Source: RGIG7179 sp051893555
Lineage (GTDB): Bacteria > Bacillota > Clostridia > Peptostreptococcales > Anaerovoracaceae
Reading direction: 5' to 3'
Length of the DNA stretch: 64,000 nt
Assembly: GCA_051893555.1 (NCBI GenBank)
Contig: JBJFHL010000076.1
Location: 35,732 to 99,731 of the forward strand
Below the pieces are notes generated by a model, which saw only the letters and a list, made by a program, of their open reading frames with translations, was not told the DNA's origin and ran no database searches. Every line of letters starts with the position of its first letter. The first letter of the stretch is position 1. Shown piece by piece: positions 1 to 8,689 of this stretch. Position numbers and translations under genes: made by a program.

Positions 1-1
1 A

Positions 2-1114
2 TTCTATGATTTCAATGAGCCTGCCCGGGTGATCCACAATAACGCAGAGGGCATGGTATCTTATACTGCCATGATGTTCATTCCGAAGAAGGCGCCGTTT
101 GATTACTATACGAAGGAATATGAAAAGGGCCTGGCTCTTTACTCCAACGGTGTTATGATTATGGAAAAATGCCCGGATCTGCTGCCGGACTACTTCAGCT
201 TCGTCAAGGGTCTGGTGGACAGCAGTGACCTGTCTCTGAATATTTCCAGGGAAATGCTGCAGCACGACCGTCAGCTGAAGCTGATCGCGAAGAATATCGA
301 ACGGAACATCAAGAATGAACTGACGAAGATGATGGACGATGACAGGGAAGGATATAAGGAATTTTTCAAGGCTTTCGGTTCCCAGCTTTTGTACGGGGTT
401 TACAGCGATTACGGCATGCATAAGGATGTGCTGCAGGATCTGCTGCTGTTCTATTCGTCTTCGGAGAAGGATATGGTGACGCTGAAGGAATACGTATCCC
501 GCATGAAGGAAGGACAGGATAAGATCTTCTATGCCTGCGGAGAAACGGTGGAAAAGATCGATATGCTGCCGCAGACCGATATGGTCAAGGATAAGGGGTA
601 TGAGATTCTCTACCTGACAGAAAATCTGGGCGAGTTTGCCCTGATGATGATGGCACAGTACGACGGAAAGATCTTCGTCAACGTCTGTGCAGATGATCTG
701 GATCTGACCACGGAAGAAGAAAAAGAGGCACTGAAGGAACAGAATGAAAAGTCAAAAGATATGCTGCAGAAGATGAAGGAGGCCATCGGTGACGGCGTCA
801 GTGCAGTCCGGTTTACAGGCCGCCTGAAGAATCATCCGGTCTGCCTGACTTCGGAAGGGGCTCTGTCCATTGAAATGGAAAAGACCCTGAATTCCATGCC
901 GATGCCTTCCGATGAAAAGGTTAAGGCGGAAGTGGTTCTGGAGATCAATGCGGACCATCCGATCGCAGCACGGCTGACAGAAGTGGCAGAGTCCGGCGAT
1001 GCACAGAAGCTGGCAGATTATGCAAAACTGCTGTACGCACAGGCACGGCTGATTGCAGGACTTTCTGTGGAAAATCCGACGGAGCTGGCTGGTCTGATCT
1101 GCGGACTGATGTAA
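2..1114 (+). CDS. htpG: Molecular chaperone HtpG (Hsp90), C-terminal part; 5' end outside the window
   Basis: The reading frame is open from base 2, so the start lies upstream and about 370 residues remain of a protein that is usually 620-640 residues. The visible part covers the end of the middle domain (segments VSYTAMMFIPKKAP and SSDLSLNISREMLQ are typical of Hsp90) and the C-terminal dimerisation domain. The ATP-binding N-domain is not visible. HtpG is a cytosolic ATP-dependent chaperone for late folding intermediates. The next gene begins 15 bases downstream, so the two are probably cotranscribed. Confidence 0.93.
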   Translation, partial: FYDFNEPARVIHNNAEGMVSYTAMMFIPKKAPFDYYTKEYEKGLALYSNGVMIMEKCPDLLPDYFSFVKGLVDSSDLSLNISREMLQHDRQLKLIAKNIERNIKNELTKMMDDDREGYKEFFKAFGSQLLYGVYSDYGMHKDVLQDLLLFYSSSEKDMVTLKEYVSRMKEGQDKIFYACGETVEKIDMLPQTDMVKDKGYEILYLTENLGEFALMMMAQYDGKIFVNVCADDLDLTTEEEKEALKEQNEKSKDMLQKMKEAIGDGVSAVRFTGRLKNHPVCLTSEGALSIEMEKTLNSMPMPSDEKVKAEVVLEINADHPIAARLTEVAESGDAQKLADYAKLLYAQARLIAGLSVENPTELAGLICGLM

Positions 1115-1129
1115 TCGAAAAGAGGAAAC

Positions 1130-2152
1130 ATGGATAAAAAGACAAAACACCGGGCCGCAGCAATCGGCGTGGGGTTTGCCGCTGCTGCGGCAGGCGGTGT
1201 GCTGGCAGGCAGCAGATGGGCGTATAATACGGCTTTTCGTCCGAAGGGGGATCGGGCGGCGGAGCCTCATGCCATGCCGAAGGGCAGGCAGTATGATACA
1301 TATAAGGATTCCATCTACGAAAACGTGGAGAAAGTACTGCAGGCAGAGTTTGAGGAGGCAGAGATCCGGTCCGCGGACGGGCTGCGGCTTTTCGGACGGT
1401 TTTACGCCGGAGAGGGGGATTGGATCGGAAAAGCAGACGGCATGAAAACAAAGGACGGCGACACGGAAACGGAAGCCAGGAATCGTCCGCTGGCCCTGTT
1501 TTTCCATGGATACCGCAGTCCTGCACAGAGGGATGGCTGCGGCGGCTTTCAGATGATGCGTGAAATGGGGATGGATGTGCTGATGGTGGATCAGCGTGCC
1601 CACGGAAGAAGTGAAGGAAAGGCCATCACCATGGGAGTTAAGGAACAGCAGGACTGCCTGGACTGGATTCAGTACTGCATGAAACGGTTCGGACCGGAGA
1701 AGCCGCTAATACTGATTGGAATTTCCATGGGAGCGGCGACCGTGCTTCTTGCTGCCAGTCACAGTCTTCCGTCATGCGTAAAAGGGGTCGTGGCGGACTG
1801 CGGATACTCTTCGGTGAAGAAAATCATGAAGCAGGAGATCGGAAAAATGGGACTGCCGGAGGAAGCAGGATGGCAGCTGGTGAAGCTTGGCGCAAAACTT
1901 TTCGGCGGGTTCGACCCGGAGGACGGTGAAGTGGCAGAGAAGCTGCAGCACTGTCAGGTTCCGGTTCTGCTGATTCACGGACAGGAAGACCGGTTTGTAC
2001 CGTGTGAAATGAGCATGGAGAATTTTGAATCCATGAACTGTGAGAAGCAGCTGCTGACAGTGCCGGGAGCCGGCCATGGCATGAGCTGGTATCTGGATGA
2101 AGAGGGGTATCGGAATGCGGTGAGAGCGTTCTGTGAGAAGGTACTTCTGTGA
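1130..2152 (+). CDS. Alpha/beta hydrolase, membrane-anchored, serine-peptidase-like
   Basis: This 340-residue protein has an alanine/glycine-rich hydrophobic N-terminus (about residues 9-28) that probably anchors it in the membrane, followed by an alpha/beta-hydrolase fold. An oxyanion HG motif sits at H126-G127. The nucleophile is in GISMG (S199), and the likely acid and base are D287 (HGQEDRF) and H316 (GAGHGM), giving a complete triad. Proteins of this type are annotated as esterases or alpha/beta-fold peptidases, and the substrate cannot be read from the sequence. It follows htpG by 15 bases with a GAGGAAAC ribosome site and ends just before a strong terminator. Confidence 0.85.
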   Translation: MDKKTKHRAAAIGVGFAAAAAGGVLAGSRWAYNTAFRPKGDRAAEPHAMPKGRQYDTYKDSIYENVEKVLQAEFEEAEIRSADGLRLFGRFYAGEGDWIGKADGMKTKDGDTETEARNRPLALFFHGYRSPAQRDGCGGFQMMREMGMDVLMVDQRAHGRSEGKAITMGVKEQQDCLDWIQYCMKRFGPEKPLILIGISMGAATVLLAASHSLPSCVKGVVADCGYSSVKKIMKQEIGKMGLPEEAGWQLVKLGAKLFGGFDPEDGEVAEKLQHCQVPVLLIHGQEDRFVPCEMSMENFESMNCEKQLLTVPGAGHGMSWYLDEEGYRNAVRAFCEKVLL

Positions 2153-2154
2153 TG

Positions 2155-2196
2155 AAAAAGGACGGAAAGGGCCGCAGTGGCGAATCCGTCCTTTTT
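2155..2196. terminator. Bidirectional intrinsic terminator
   Basis: A 12-bp perfect stem (2155-2166 with 2185-2196) begins with A-runs and ends in T-runs, so it can stop transcription from the hydrolase gene on the plus strand and from uxaA on the minus strand. Confidence 0.85.
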
Positions 2197-2217
2197 GCTA
2201 TTATAGAGTAATTCTTA

Positions 2218-3726
2218 TTATAGAGTAATATTCTGCTTGAAAATTGCCATATCATGATAGCCTGCCCTTTCGGATTTTACCTGCAGACCGTTTGCAACAG
2301 CCAGAACACAGGCACAGAGCTGATCTGTCAGCGGTTCGAAATCTGCAGTTTCGGTCAGGCAGCCGGCGTTAAAGTCGATCCAGTTGTTCTTTTTTTCCTG
2401 CAGCTGAGAATTGCTGCTGATTTTTATGGTAGGGACAGGGGAGGCGAATGGTGTTCCTCTGCCGGTCGTAAACAAAATAAGCTGAGCACCGGCAGCAGCC
2501 AGGGCGGTGGAAGAGACAAGATCATTTCCGGGTGCAGTGACGAGACTCAATCCGTTCGTTTTCTTTTGTTCTGCGTATTCCAACACATCGACAACTGGCG
2601 CGTGACCGGATTTCTGTGTGCAGCCCAGTGATTTATCTTCCAATGTCGTGATGCCGCCTGCCTTGTTGCCCGGAGAAGGGTTCTCATATACGGGCTGCCC
2701 GTGTCTGGAAAAATAAGACTTGAATCCCTGTATCATTCGTACTGCTTTATCAAATACCTCTCTGCTTTCACAACGATTCAGGAGATGTTCCTCTGCACCG
2801 AACATTTCGGGTACTTCTGACATGAGGATACTTCCTCCGGCCTGGGTGAGCCAGTCCGTGAAGTGTCCCACCAGTGGATTTGCCGTAATGCCGGAAAGCC
2901 CATCGGATCCGCCGCATTTGACGCCTACCGTAAGGCAGGACAGGGGGAACGGACTCCGCTTTGCGTTGGAAGCCGTTTCGGCCAGAGTATGCAGTAATTC
3001 CAGACCGGCGGTGATTTCATCGGTGACTTCCTGACAAACCAGACACTGAATTCGATCCGGGTCATAACCCCTGATATATTTCTTTATTTCTTCCACACCG
3101 CTGTTTTCACACCCCAGTCCGAGCAGAAGCACACCGCCCGCATTGGGATGCATACAGAGGTCGGCCAGTATTTTTCTTGTATTATCCTGATCCCCTCCCA
3201 GCTGAGAACAACCATAAGGATGCTGAAATGCAACGATATCATCAATTCCTTCCATCCATTCATTCCGGGACTTCGCAAGGGCGGCGATTTTCTGACCGAC
3301 GCTGTTGACACAGCCCACGGTAGGAATGATCCAGAGTTCGTTCCGGATTCCGACAGAACCATCCTTTCTGAGATAACCCTGAAAACAAGTTTGCCTCATT
3401 TTCTCCGTAAAATCGGAGAAGTCAGGAGAGAACGTCTCCGAAGGGTGATATGTGTAGTCACCGGTTTCGTGCAAGGCGGTTTTTGTGTTATGACTGTGTA
3501 CGTGGGTGCCGGCAGGAATTTCTTTCTGTGCTGTACCGATGGGAGCGCCGTATTTCATCACAGAGGCTCCCATCGGAATATTGGTCAGAGCAAACTTATG
3601 CCCCTGCGGAATATCCTCCTGCAGTGTCAGCTGCAGCGGAGGAATCTCAATATGTTCACCTGCCTGCAGCGGGCAGAGAGCGACAGCTACATTATCCTGT
3701 GCCTGTATACGGATCCATCTACTCAT
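2218..3726 (-). CDS. uxaA: Altronate dehydratase UxaA
   Basis: The product (502 residues from MSRWIRIQ) matches the UxaA/GarD dehydratase family. A small N-terminal SAF-like domain (about residues 1-95, with an HVHSHN motif) is followed by the large catalytic domain with conserved glycine- and cysteine-rich stretches. It removes water from D-altronate to give 2-keto-3-deoxygluconate in the galacturonate branch. The chosen start overlaps the uxaB stop by 8 bases; in-frame codons further upstream would lie deeper inside uxaB and have no ribosome site. Translation is probably coupled to uxaB. Transcription ends at the hairpin at 2155-2196. Confidence 0.93.
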   Translation of the reverse strand: MSRWIRIQAQDNVAVALCPLQAGEHIEIPPLQLTLQEDIPQGHKFALTNIPMGASVMKYGAPIGTAQKEIPAGTHVHSHNTKTALHETGDYTYHPSETFSPDFSDFTEKMRQTCFQGYLRKDGSVGIRNELWIIPTVGCVNSVGQKIAALAKSRNEWMEGIDDIVAFQHPYGCSQLGGDQDNTRKILADLCMHPNAGGVLLLGLGCENSGVEEIKKYIRGYDPDRIQCLVCQEVTDEITAGLELLHTLAETASNAKRSPFPLSCLTVGVKCGGSDGLSGITANPLVGHFTDWLTQAGGSILMSEVPEMFGAEEHLLNRCESREVFDKAVRMIQGFKSYFSRHGQPVYENPSPGNKAGGITTLEDKSLGCTQKSGHAPVVDVLEYAEQKKTNGLSLVTAPGNDLVSSTALAAAGAQLILFTTGRGTPFASPVPTIKISSNSQLQEKKNNWIDFNAGCLTETADFEPLTDQLCACVLAVANGLQVKSERAGYHDMAIFKQNITL

Positions 3727-5185
3727 GGCAAGCCGTCCTTTCCAGGAAAGACGCGAGAGCAGCACGAACTCCATTCCTGTCCATTTCGTTCAGATGTTCA
3801 GTCACGGCATCCTTCAGCCCCGGAATCGTACACAGGTCCATGCCGTGAAAATCTGTAGCGGCAAGATAGTCGGAAACCAGAGAGGCATTGTCAGCGTTCC
3901 CGCGGCGGATGAAGAAATCCAGTACAGCGGCTTCGTCATTTACGGTGCAGGATGTTCCGTCCGATTCCCGGCGGGCACTCTTATAGAACTTCAGCAGTGC
4001 AGCGAGAGAAAAGGTCAGACACTGGGGGAGAGAACCGAAATTTTCCACATAGGCGATCAGACTCGGCAGACACCGTGTGCGCCATTTGGAAACGGAATTC
4101 AGCGAAATGGACAGCAGGGCGTGATTGACAAAAGGGTTCTCAAACCGTTCCAACACAGCCTTTGCAAAATCCACCAGCTCGGATTCCGGCATAGAGAGAG
4201 AGGGAATCACTTCCCGGAACAGGACTCTGTGTATGAATTCCCCAACGGATGCGTCGTGCATCGCTTCTCTTACATAGTCCATGCCGCAGAGCCAGGCGAG
4301 CATGGCAAAGGAGGTGTGGGCGCCGTTGAGAATCCGCACCTTGCGTTCTTTATATGGCTTCTGATTTTCTGTAAACAGCACAGGTACAGATTCACAGTCG
4401 GGAAAGATTTCCTGACGGACAGAAGAATCTGCTTCAATCACCCACAGACCGAAAGGCTCCGCAACGGTCAGAAGCTGATCCGTGTAGCCCAGTTTCTGAA
4501 AGAACGATTCCGCATCACTGCCTGGAAAACCGGACACAATACGATCCACCAGCGTGTTGGAGAAGATACAGGCTGTTTCCAGCCACTGAAGAAATTCGGA
4601 AGGAAGATCCCATTTTCGGGCCAGCCGGAGGACGCAGTCTTTCAGCACATCTCCATTTTGTTCGATCAGTTCAACTGGCAGAAGAATCACACCCTTCTGC
4701 GGATCACCGGCGAACCAGCGAAACCTTTCATACAGAAGCTGTGTCAGTTTACCCGGAAAACTGGCTGCCGGACGATCCTCCAACCTGTCTGTTTCCGAAA
4801 AAACGATTCCTGCCTCCGTCGTGTTGGAAATGATCAGTTTCAAAGTATCCAGCCTTCCGTAGGAGAGAAACGTATCAAAATCTGTATACGGACTGGTAAC
4901 TTCCTCGATGGAATCCACCACCTGCACCTGTTCTACTGTTTCTCCGTTCAGAATGCCGCGCAGCACCACGGTATACAGGCAGTCCTGCTCTGTGAATCGT
5001 CTGAGATCACCTCGGTCGGTCGGTTTTATGACCGCAACGCTGCCGTGAAAGCCGCAGGAGTCATTCAGCGTCTGAATAAAAGAGTCCGTAAAGGCTCTCA
5101 GAAAATTTCCTTCTCCGAACTGAAGCACACGAATCGGCCGGGAAGGTTTTTCTGTAATTTTTTTTGAAAGCGGTTCTTTTTTCAT
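3719..5185 (-). CDS. uxaB: Tagaturonate reductase (altronate oxidoreductase) UxaB
   Basis: A 488-residue member of the mannitol dehydrogenase (polyol-specific long-chain dehydrogenase) family. The N-terminal nucleotide-binding segment reads RVLQFGEGNFLRAF, and the active-site signature KVRILNGAHTSF is intact. UxaB reduces D-tagaturonate to D-altronate with NADH. It is first in a leftward two-gene operon with uxaA (8-base overlap) and transcribes from a promoter at 5251-5279 divergent from the lacI-type regulator. An AAAGGA ribosome site precedes the ATG. The family also contains UxuB (14702-16339), but the pairing with UxaA and the 488-residue length favour UxaB. Confidence 0.93.
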   Translation of the reverse strand: MKKEPLSKKITEKPSRPIRVLQFGEGNFLRAFTDSFIQTLNDSCGFHGSVAVIKPTDRGDLRRFTEQDCLYTVVLRGILNGETVEQVQVVDSIEEVTSPYTDFDTFLSYGRLDTLKLIISNTTEAGIVFSETDRLEDRPAASFPGKLTQLLYERFRWFAGDPQKGVILLPVELIEQNGDVLKDCVLRLARKWDLPSEFLQWLETACIFSNTLVDRIVSGFPGSDAESFFQKLGYTDQLLTVAEPFGLWVIEADSSVRQEIFPDCESVPVLFTENQKPYKERKVRILNGAHTSFAMLAWLCGMDYVREAMHDASVGEFIHRVLFREVIPSLSMPESELVDFAKAVLERFENPFVNHALLSISLNSVSKWRTRCLPSLIAYVENFGSLPQCLTFSLAALLKFYKSARRESDGTSCTVNDEAAVLDFFIRRGNADNASLVSDYLAATDFHGMDLCTIPGLKDAVTEHLNEMDRNGVRAALASFLERTACHE

Positions 5186-5231
5186 AATGATGTATCCTTT
5201 GTTTTATACAATGAAAAATTGTAAAATAAAA

Positions 5232-5245
5232 TGTAAGCGATTACA
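5232..5245. promoter_or_regulatory. LacI/CcpA-type operator O1
   Basis: TGTAAGCGATTACA is a near-perfect palindrome around a central CG, the classic LacI/GalR-family site. It also fits the CcpA cre consensus. It covers the predicted transcription start of uxaBA, so binding would block that promoter. Whether the local regulator, CcpA or both use it cannot be told from sequence. Confidence 0.75.
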
Positions 5246-5250
5246 ATTAC

Positions 5251-5279
5251 AATATAGTACTTATTAAAAAAATAGTCAA
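5251..5279 (-). promoter_or_regulatory. Promoter of uxaB-uxaA
   Basis: On the minus strand a TTGACT -35 box (5274-5279) is separated by exactly 17 bases from a TATATT -10 box (5251-5256). The predicted start site, about 5244, falls inside the operator at 5232-5245. Confidence 0.75.
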
Positions 5280-5367
5280 GCGTGAATTTTATTCAAATGT
5301 TTGAAGATGTGTTGAAATTCCAATAAAAACATGCAAATTAAAAATCTTTATTTCCGGAAAAAACGCC

Positions 5368-5396
5368 TTGACAAGTTCTAAACGCAGGAATATACT
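5368..5396 (+). promoter_or_regulatory. Promoter of the lacI-type regulator and uxaC operon
   Basis: A consensus TTGACA -35 box (5368-5373) lies 17 bases from TATACT (5391-5396). Predicted start is near 5403. This is one of the best sigma-A promoters in the window and drives the rightward hexuronate genes. Confidence 0.85.
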
Positions 5397-5417
5397 GAAG
5401 TTAAGAAAAGATATAGT

Positions 5418-5431
5418 TGAAAGCACTTACA
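5418..5431. promoter_or_regulatory. LacI-type operator O2
   Basis: TGAAAGCACTTACA resembles O1 (TGTAAGCGATTACA) with degenerate arms. It lies about 15 bases after the predicted start site and directly before the regulator's ribosome site, a good place for autorepression. Together with O1, 186 bases away, it could support looping. Confidence 0.55.
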
Positions 5432-5443
5432 CGGAGAGAGAAC

Positions 5444-6484
5444 ATGAAGCAAGCCACAATTTACGATATCTCCCACAAGGCGGGGGTTTCCATTGCGACC
5501 GTTTCGAGAGTACTGAATGACAGCTCGAAAGTAAGTCCAAAGACCAAGGCTCGTGTGCTGGAAGTCATGGAGGAATATGGCTATGAGCCCAACGTGTTCG
5601 CAAGAGGGCTGGGAACCGGTTCCATGAAAACCATCGGTATTCTCTGCGCGGATGTGGCAGACATATACCTGGCAAATGCGGTTTCTTTTCTGGAAAGGGA
5701 ACTCAGTCAGGAAGGATTTGAATCCCTCCTGAGCTGCACCGGGTACGAGTATAAGGATAAAGTAAAATGCATGCGAATGATGGAATCGCGAAAAGTAGAC
5801 GCGGTCATCATGGTAGGTTCACATTATATAGAAGACAGTGCGAAAAAGAACGAATACATTCAGGATACTTCAGCACGGATTCCGGTCATGCTGCTGAATG
5901 GGTATCTGGAAGGCGATCATATCTACTGCAACCTTTCGGATGATTACGGTGCATTTTTCAATGCAGCAGAGCATTTGCTGAAAAGGGGAAGAAAAAATCT
6001 TCTGTTTCTATACAGAGAAGAAACATTCAGCTGTATGAGGAAAAGAGACGGCTATCTGGATGCTCTGAAAAAGTATGGCATTGAGCCCGATAACGCACAG
6101 ATGTTCCAGAGCACCAACCGAATCCAGGACATTAAGGTTGAACTTCGGGAATACTTTCAGGACGGCCCGAAGGTGGATGGAATTCTGGCATGTGACGATG
6201 AGCTTGCAATCGGGGCACTGAAGTTTCTGCAGGAGCAGGGTATTTCCGTGCCGGAGCAGATTGCGGTAATTGGCTGCAATAATTCAGTACTGTCCATCTG
6301 CTGTGAACCGGAGCTGTCTTCCGTGGACAACATGTGTGAAGTACTCTGCATCAATACGGTATCTATGCTGATGCGGATTCTGGAACAGCAGAAAGTCTCA
6401 ACGAAAACTATTGTGAGCTGTAAGTTCGTGGAAAGGGGAACCACCCCGCATGATAAGGGAGAAAAAAGAGGTGAGTCGGAATGA
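5444..6484 (+). CDS. LacI-family transcriptional regulator of hexuronate genes
   Basis: The protein (346 residues from MKQATIYD) has a LacI-type N-terminal helix-turn-helix (VSIATVSRVLND, about residues 12-30), a hinge helix near 50-60 and a periplasmic-binding-protein-like effector domain. The ATG at 5444 was chosen because a GGAGAGAG ribosome site lies just before it; the ATG at 5417 lies within O2 and lacks one. The stop overlaps the uxaC start (ATGA), so the two are cotranslated. Its position between divergent uxa operons flanked by O1 and O2 makes it the likely hexuronate repressor (UxuR/KdgR-like role). The inducer, perhaps a uronate or KDG, is not determined. Confidence 0.88.
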   Translation: MKQATIYDISHKAGVSIATVSRVLNDSSKVSPKTKARVLEVMEEYGYEPNVFARGLGTGSMKTIGILCADVADIYLANAVSFLERELSQEGFESLLSCTGYEYKDKVKCMRMMESRKVDAVIMVGSHYIEDSAKKNEYIQDTSARIPVMLLNGYLEGDHIYCNLSDDYGAFFNAAEHLLKRGRKNLLFLYREETFSCMRKRDGYLDALKKYGIEPDNAQMFQSTNRIQDIKVELREYFQDGPKVDGILACDDELAIGALKFLQEQGISVPEQIAVIGCNNSVLSICCEPELSSVDNMCEVLCINTVSMLMRILEQQKVSTKTIVSCKFVERGTTPHDKGEKRGESE

Positions 6485-7881
6485 AAGCCTTTCTTGATGA
6501 TGATTTTATGCTTGGCAGCGATACTGCCGTCAGACTGTATCGCCGGTATGCAGCGGATCTGCCTGTGATCGACTATCACTGCCATATCAATCCGAGAGAA
6601 ATCTATGAGGACCTGAAATATGAAAATATTACACAGGTATGGCTGTATGGCGATCATTATAAATGGCGGGCCATGCGAAGCTGCGGAATTGATGAAAAAT
6701 ATATCACCGGAGATGCTTCAGACTATGAAAAGTTCTGCAAATATGCAGAGGCACTGGAGTGGGCGGTGGGAAATCCGCTGTATCACTGGAGCCATATGGA
6801 GCTGAAAAAGTATTTCGGATATGAAGGCGTACTGAAACGATCCACAGCAGATGAAGTATGGAAGCGTTGCAATGATATTTTGCAGAATGAACCGCTCACG
6901 GTACGAAAAATCATAGAAAAATCCAATGTGGAAGTCATCTGTACGACCGACGATCCGGTGGACAGCCTGGAATGGCATCAGAAGATCCGTGAGGAGGGAA
7001 AACTGAAAACGAAGGTTTTACCGGCTTGGAGACCGGACCGGATCATAAACCTGGAAAAGAAGGAATTCCCGGAATATATCGCAGAGCTGGCGGAATGCAG
7101 CGGCACGGAAATTACAGGTCTTGACACTTTGAAAGAGGCCATTGTCAGAAGGATGGACTTCTTCAGCGAAAATGGATGTACCGTCAGCGACCATGGACTG
7201 GATTATGTTCCTTTTGCACCATGTACGCCGGAGAAAGCGGATGCTGTTTTCCGCAAGGTTCTTGACGGACAGGGGGCAGAACGTCCGGAGATGGAACAGT
7301 ATAAGACGGCTATGATGCTATTTCTTGCAGAAGAATACAGCCGGCGCGGGTGGGTCATGCAGCTTCACTACGGCTGCCAGCGAAATATCAATTCAAAACG
7401 GTTTGAACAGCTGGGCCCGGATACAGGTTATGACTGCATCAGCAGCTATGCGCCGTCGGAGAAACTGACCGCGTTTCTGGATGCAGTACATACACGCTGC
7501 GGTCTGCCAAAGACCATTTTATATTCACTGAACCCGAACGACAATACGATTATAGATTCCATCATCGGAGGATTCCAGGAAGGCTGCGCAGGAAAGATTC
7601 AGCACGGCTCGGCATGGTGGTTTAATGATAATAAGACCGGCATGCAGCAGCAGATGATTTCGCTGGCCAACCTGGGTGTTCTGGGTAAGTTTATAGGAAT
7701 GCTGACGGATTCCAGAAGCTTCCTGTCCTACACCCGGCATGATTACTTCCGCAGGATTCTCTGTGATCTGATTGGAGGGTGGGTCGAAGCCGGTGAATAC
7801 CCGGAGGACGATGAGACCCTGCGCAAAATAATAAAGGGCATATCACACGATAACGCAAAAGAATATTTTGGTTTCAAATAA
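6481..7881 (+). CDS. uxaC: Glucuronate (uronate) isomerase UxaC
   Basis: A 466-residue protein of the UxaC family in the amidohydrolase superfamily, with the metal-binding HxH (DYHCHINP, H33 and H35) near the N-terminus and typical segments such as LHYGCQRNIN and GSAWWFND. It converts D-glucuronate to D-fructuronate and D-galacturonate to D-tagaturonate, feeding both UxuB and UxaB. Its ATG overlaps the stop of the LacI-type gene by 4 bases. It is the shared entry enzyme for every uronate step in this island. Confidence 0.95.
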   Translation: MKAFLDDDFMLGSDTAVRLYRRYAADLPVIDYHCHINPREIYEDLKYENITQVWLYGDHYKWRAMRSCGIDEKYITGDASDYEKFCKYAEALEWAVGNPLYHWSHMELKKYFGYEGVLKRSTADEVWKRCNDILQNEPLTVRKIIEKSNVEVICTTDDPVDSLEWHQKIREEGKLKTKVLPAWRPDRIINLEKKEFPEYIAELAECSGTEITGLDTLKEAIVRRMDFFSENGCTVSDHGLDYVPFAPCTPEKADAVFRKVLDGQGAERPEMEQYKTAMMLFLAEEYSRRGWVMQLHYGCQRNINSKRFEQLGPDTGYDCISSYAPSEKLTAFLDAVHTRCGLPKTILYSLNPNDNTIIDSIIGGFQEGCAGKIQHGSAWWFNDNKTGMQQQMISLANLGVLGKFIGMLTDSRSFLSYTRHDYFRRILCDLIGGWVEAGEYPEDDETLRKIIKGISHDNAKEYFGFK

Positions 7882-7903
7882 GTGCGAAAGGAAGAACCTG
7901 AAT

Positions 7904-8653
7904 ATGAAGCAAGAAGTGAAAGAACCAATCTTAGAGGTGAGAGGGTTAAAGAAGAGATTTGGAAGCAACCAGGTCCTCAGCGGTGTGGATCTTACCATCA
8001 ATAAAGGCGAGGTAATTGCAATCATTGGACCGTCTGGGTGCGGAAAGAGCACATTTATCCGCTGCCTGAATTTCCTGGAGCAGCCGGATGCAGGTGAAAT
8101 AATCTATCATGGCCGTGATTTGATGCAGATGAAAAAGAAAGAGCGCCATGAGGCACTGAAAGGCGTGGGGATGGTATTCCAGCAGTTTAACCTGTTTATT
8201 AACAAGACTGTACTGGATAATATTACGCTGGCTCCGAAGCTGGTGCAGAAAATGGGGAAGGAAGAAAGCGAAAAGAAAGCCATGAAGTATCTGGAGATGG
8301 TCAGACTGACGCAGAAAGCCAATTCTTATCCTGCGAATCTGTCAGGCGGACAGCAGCAGCGGGTGTCCATCGCCAGAACACTCTGCATGGAACCGGAACT
8401 GATCCTGTTTGATGAACCGACGTCTGCACTTGACCCGGAAATGGTGGGTGAGGTGCTGGAAGTTATGAAGAATCTTGCGGATCAGGGAATGACCATGGTT
8501 GTGGTAACCCATGAAATGGGATTTGCAAGAGAGGTGGCTGACCGGGTAGTATTCATTAATGAAGGAATCATTCAGGAAAACACTACGCCGGACGAATTCT
8601 TCGACAATCCGAAGAATGCACGGCTGCGGGAATTTTTGAGTAAAATGTTATAA
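7904..8653 (+). CDS. Polar-amino-acid-type ABC transporter, ATP-binding protein
   Basis: 249 residues from MKQEVKEP, preceded by AAAGGAAG. The ABC motifs are complete: Walker A GPSGCGKST (about 42-50), signature LSGGQQQR (146-153), Walker B LILFDEP (166-172) and the switch histidine (H203). The closest family is GlnQ/HisP, the ATPase of polar amino acid uptake (PAAT) transporters. Its partners, the lipoprotein at 11959 and the permease at 12887, lie 3 kb downstream, beyond four metabolic genes. The setting suggests import of a sugar acid, sugar-amino acid conjugate or similar anion rather than a plain amino acid; this is inference. Confidence 0.9.
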   Translation: MKQEVKEPILEVRGLKKRFGSNQVLSGVDLTINKGEVIAIIGPSGCGKSTFIRCLNFLEQPDAGEIIYHGRDLMQMKKKERHEALKGVGMVFQQFNLFINKTVLDNITLAPKLVQKMGKEESEKKAMKYLEMVRLTQKANSYPANLSGGQQQRVSIARTLCMEPELILFDEPTSALDPEMVGEVLEVMKNLADQGMTMVVVTHEMGFAREVADRVVFINEGIIQENTTPDEFFDNPKNARLREFLSKML

Positions 8654-8689
8654 ATCACAAGTTTTTATTGATACAGGAGGAAGATAAAA

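Noticed and set aside
3506..5167. A 553-residue open frame on the plus strand
   Set aside because: It is antisense to uxaB and uxaA, has no ribosome site or recognisable domain, and arises from the base composition of the real genes.
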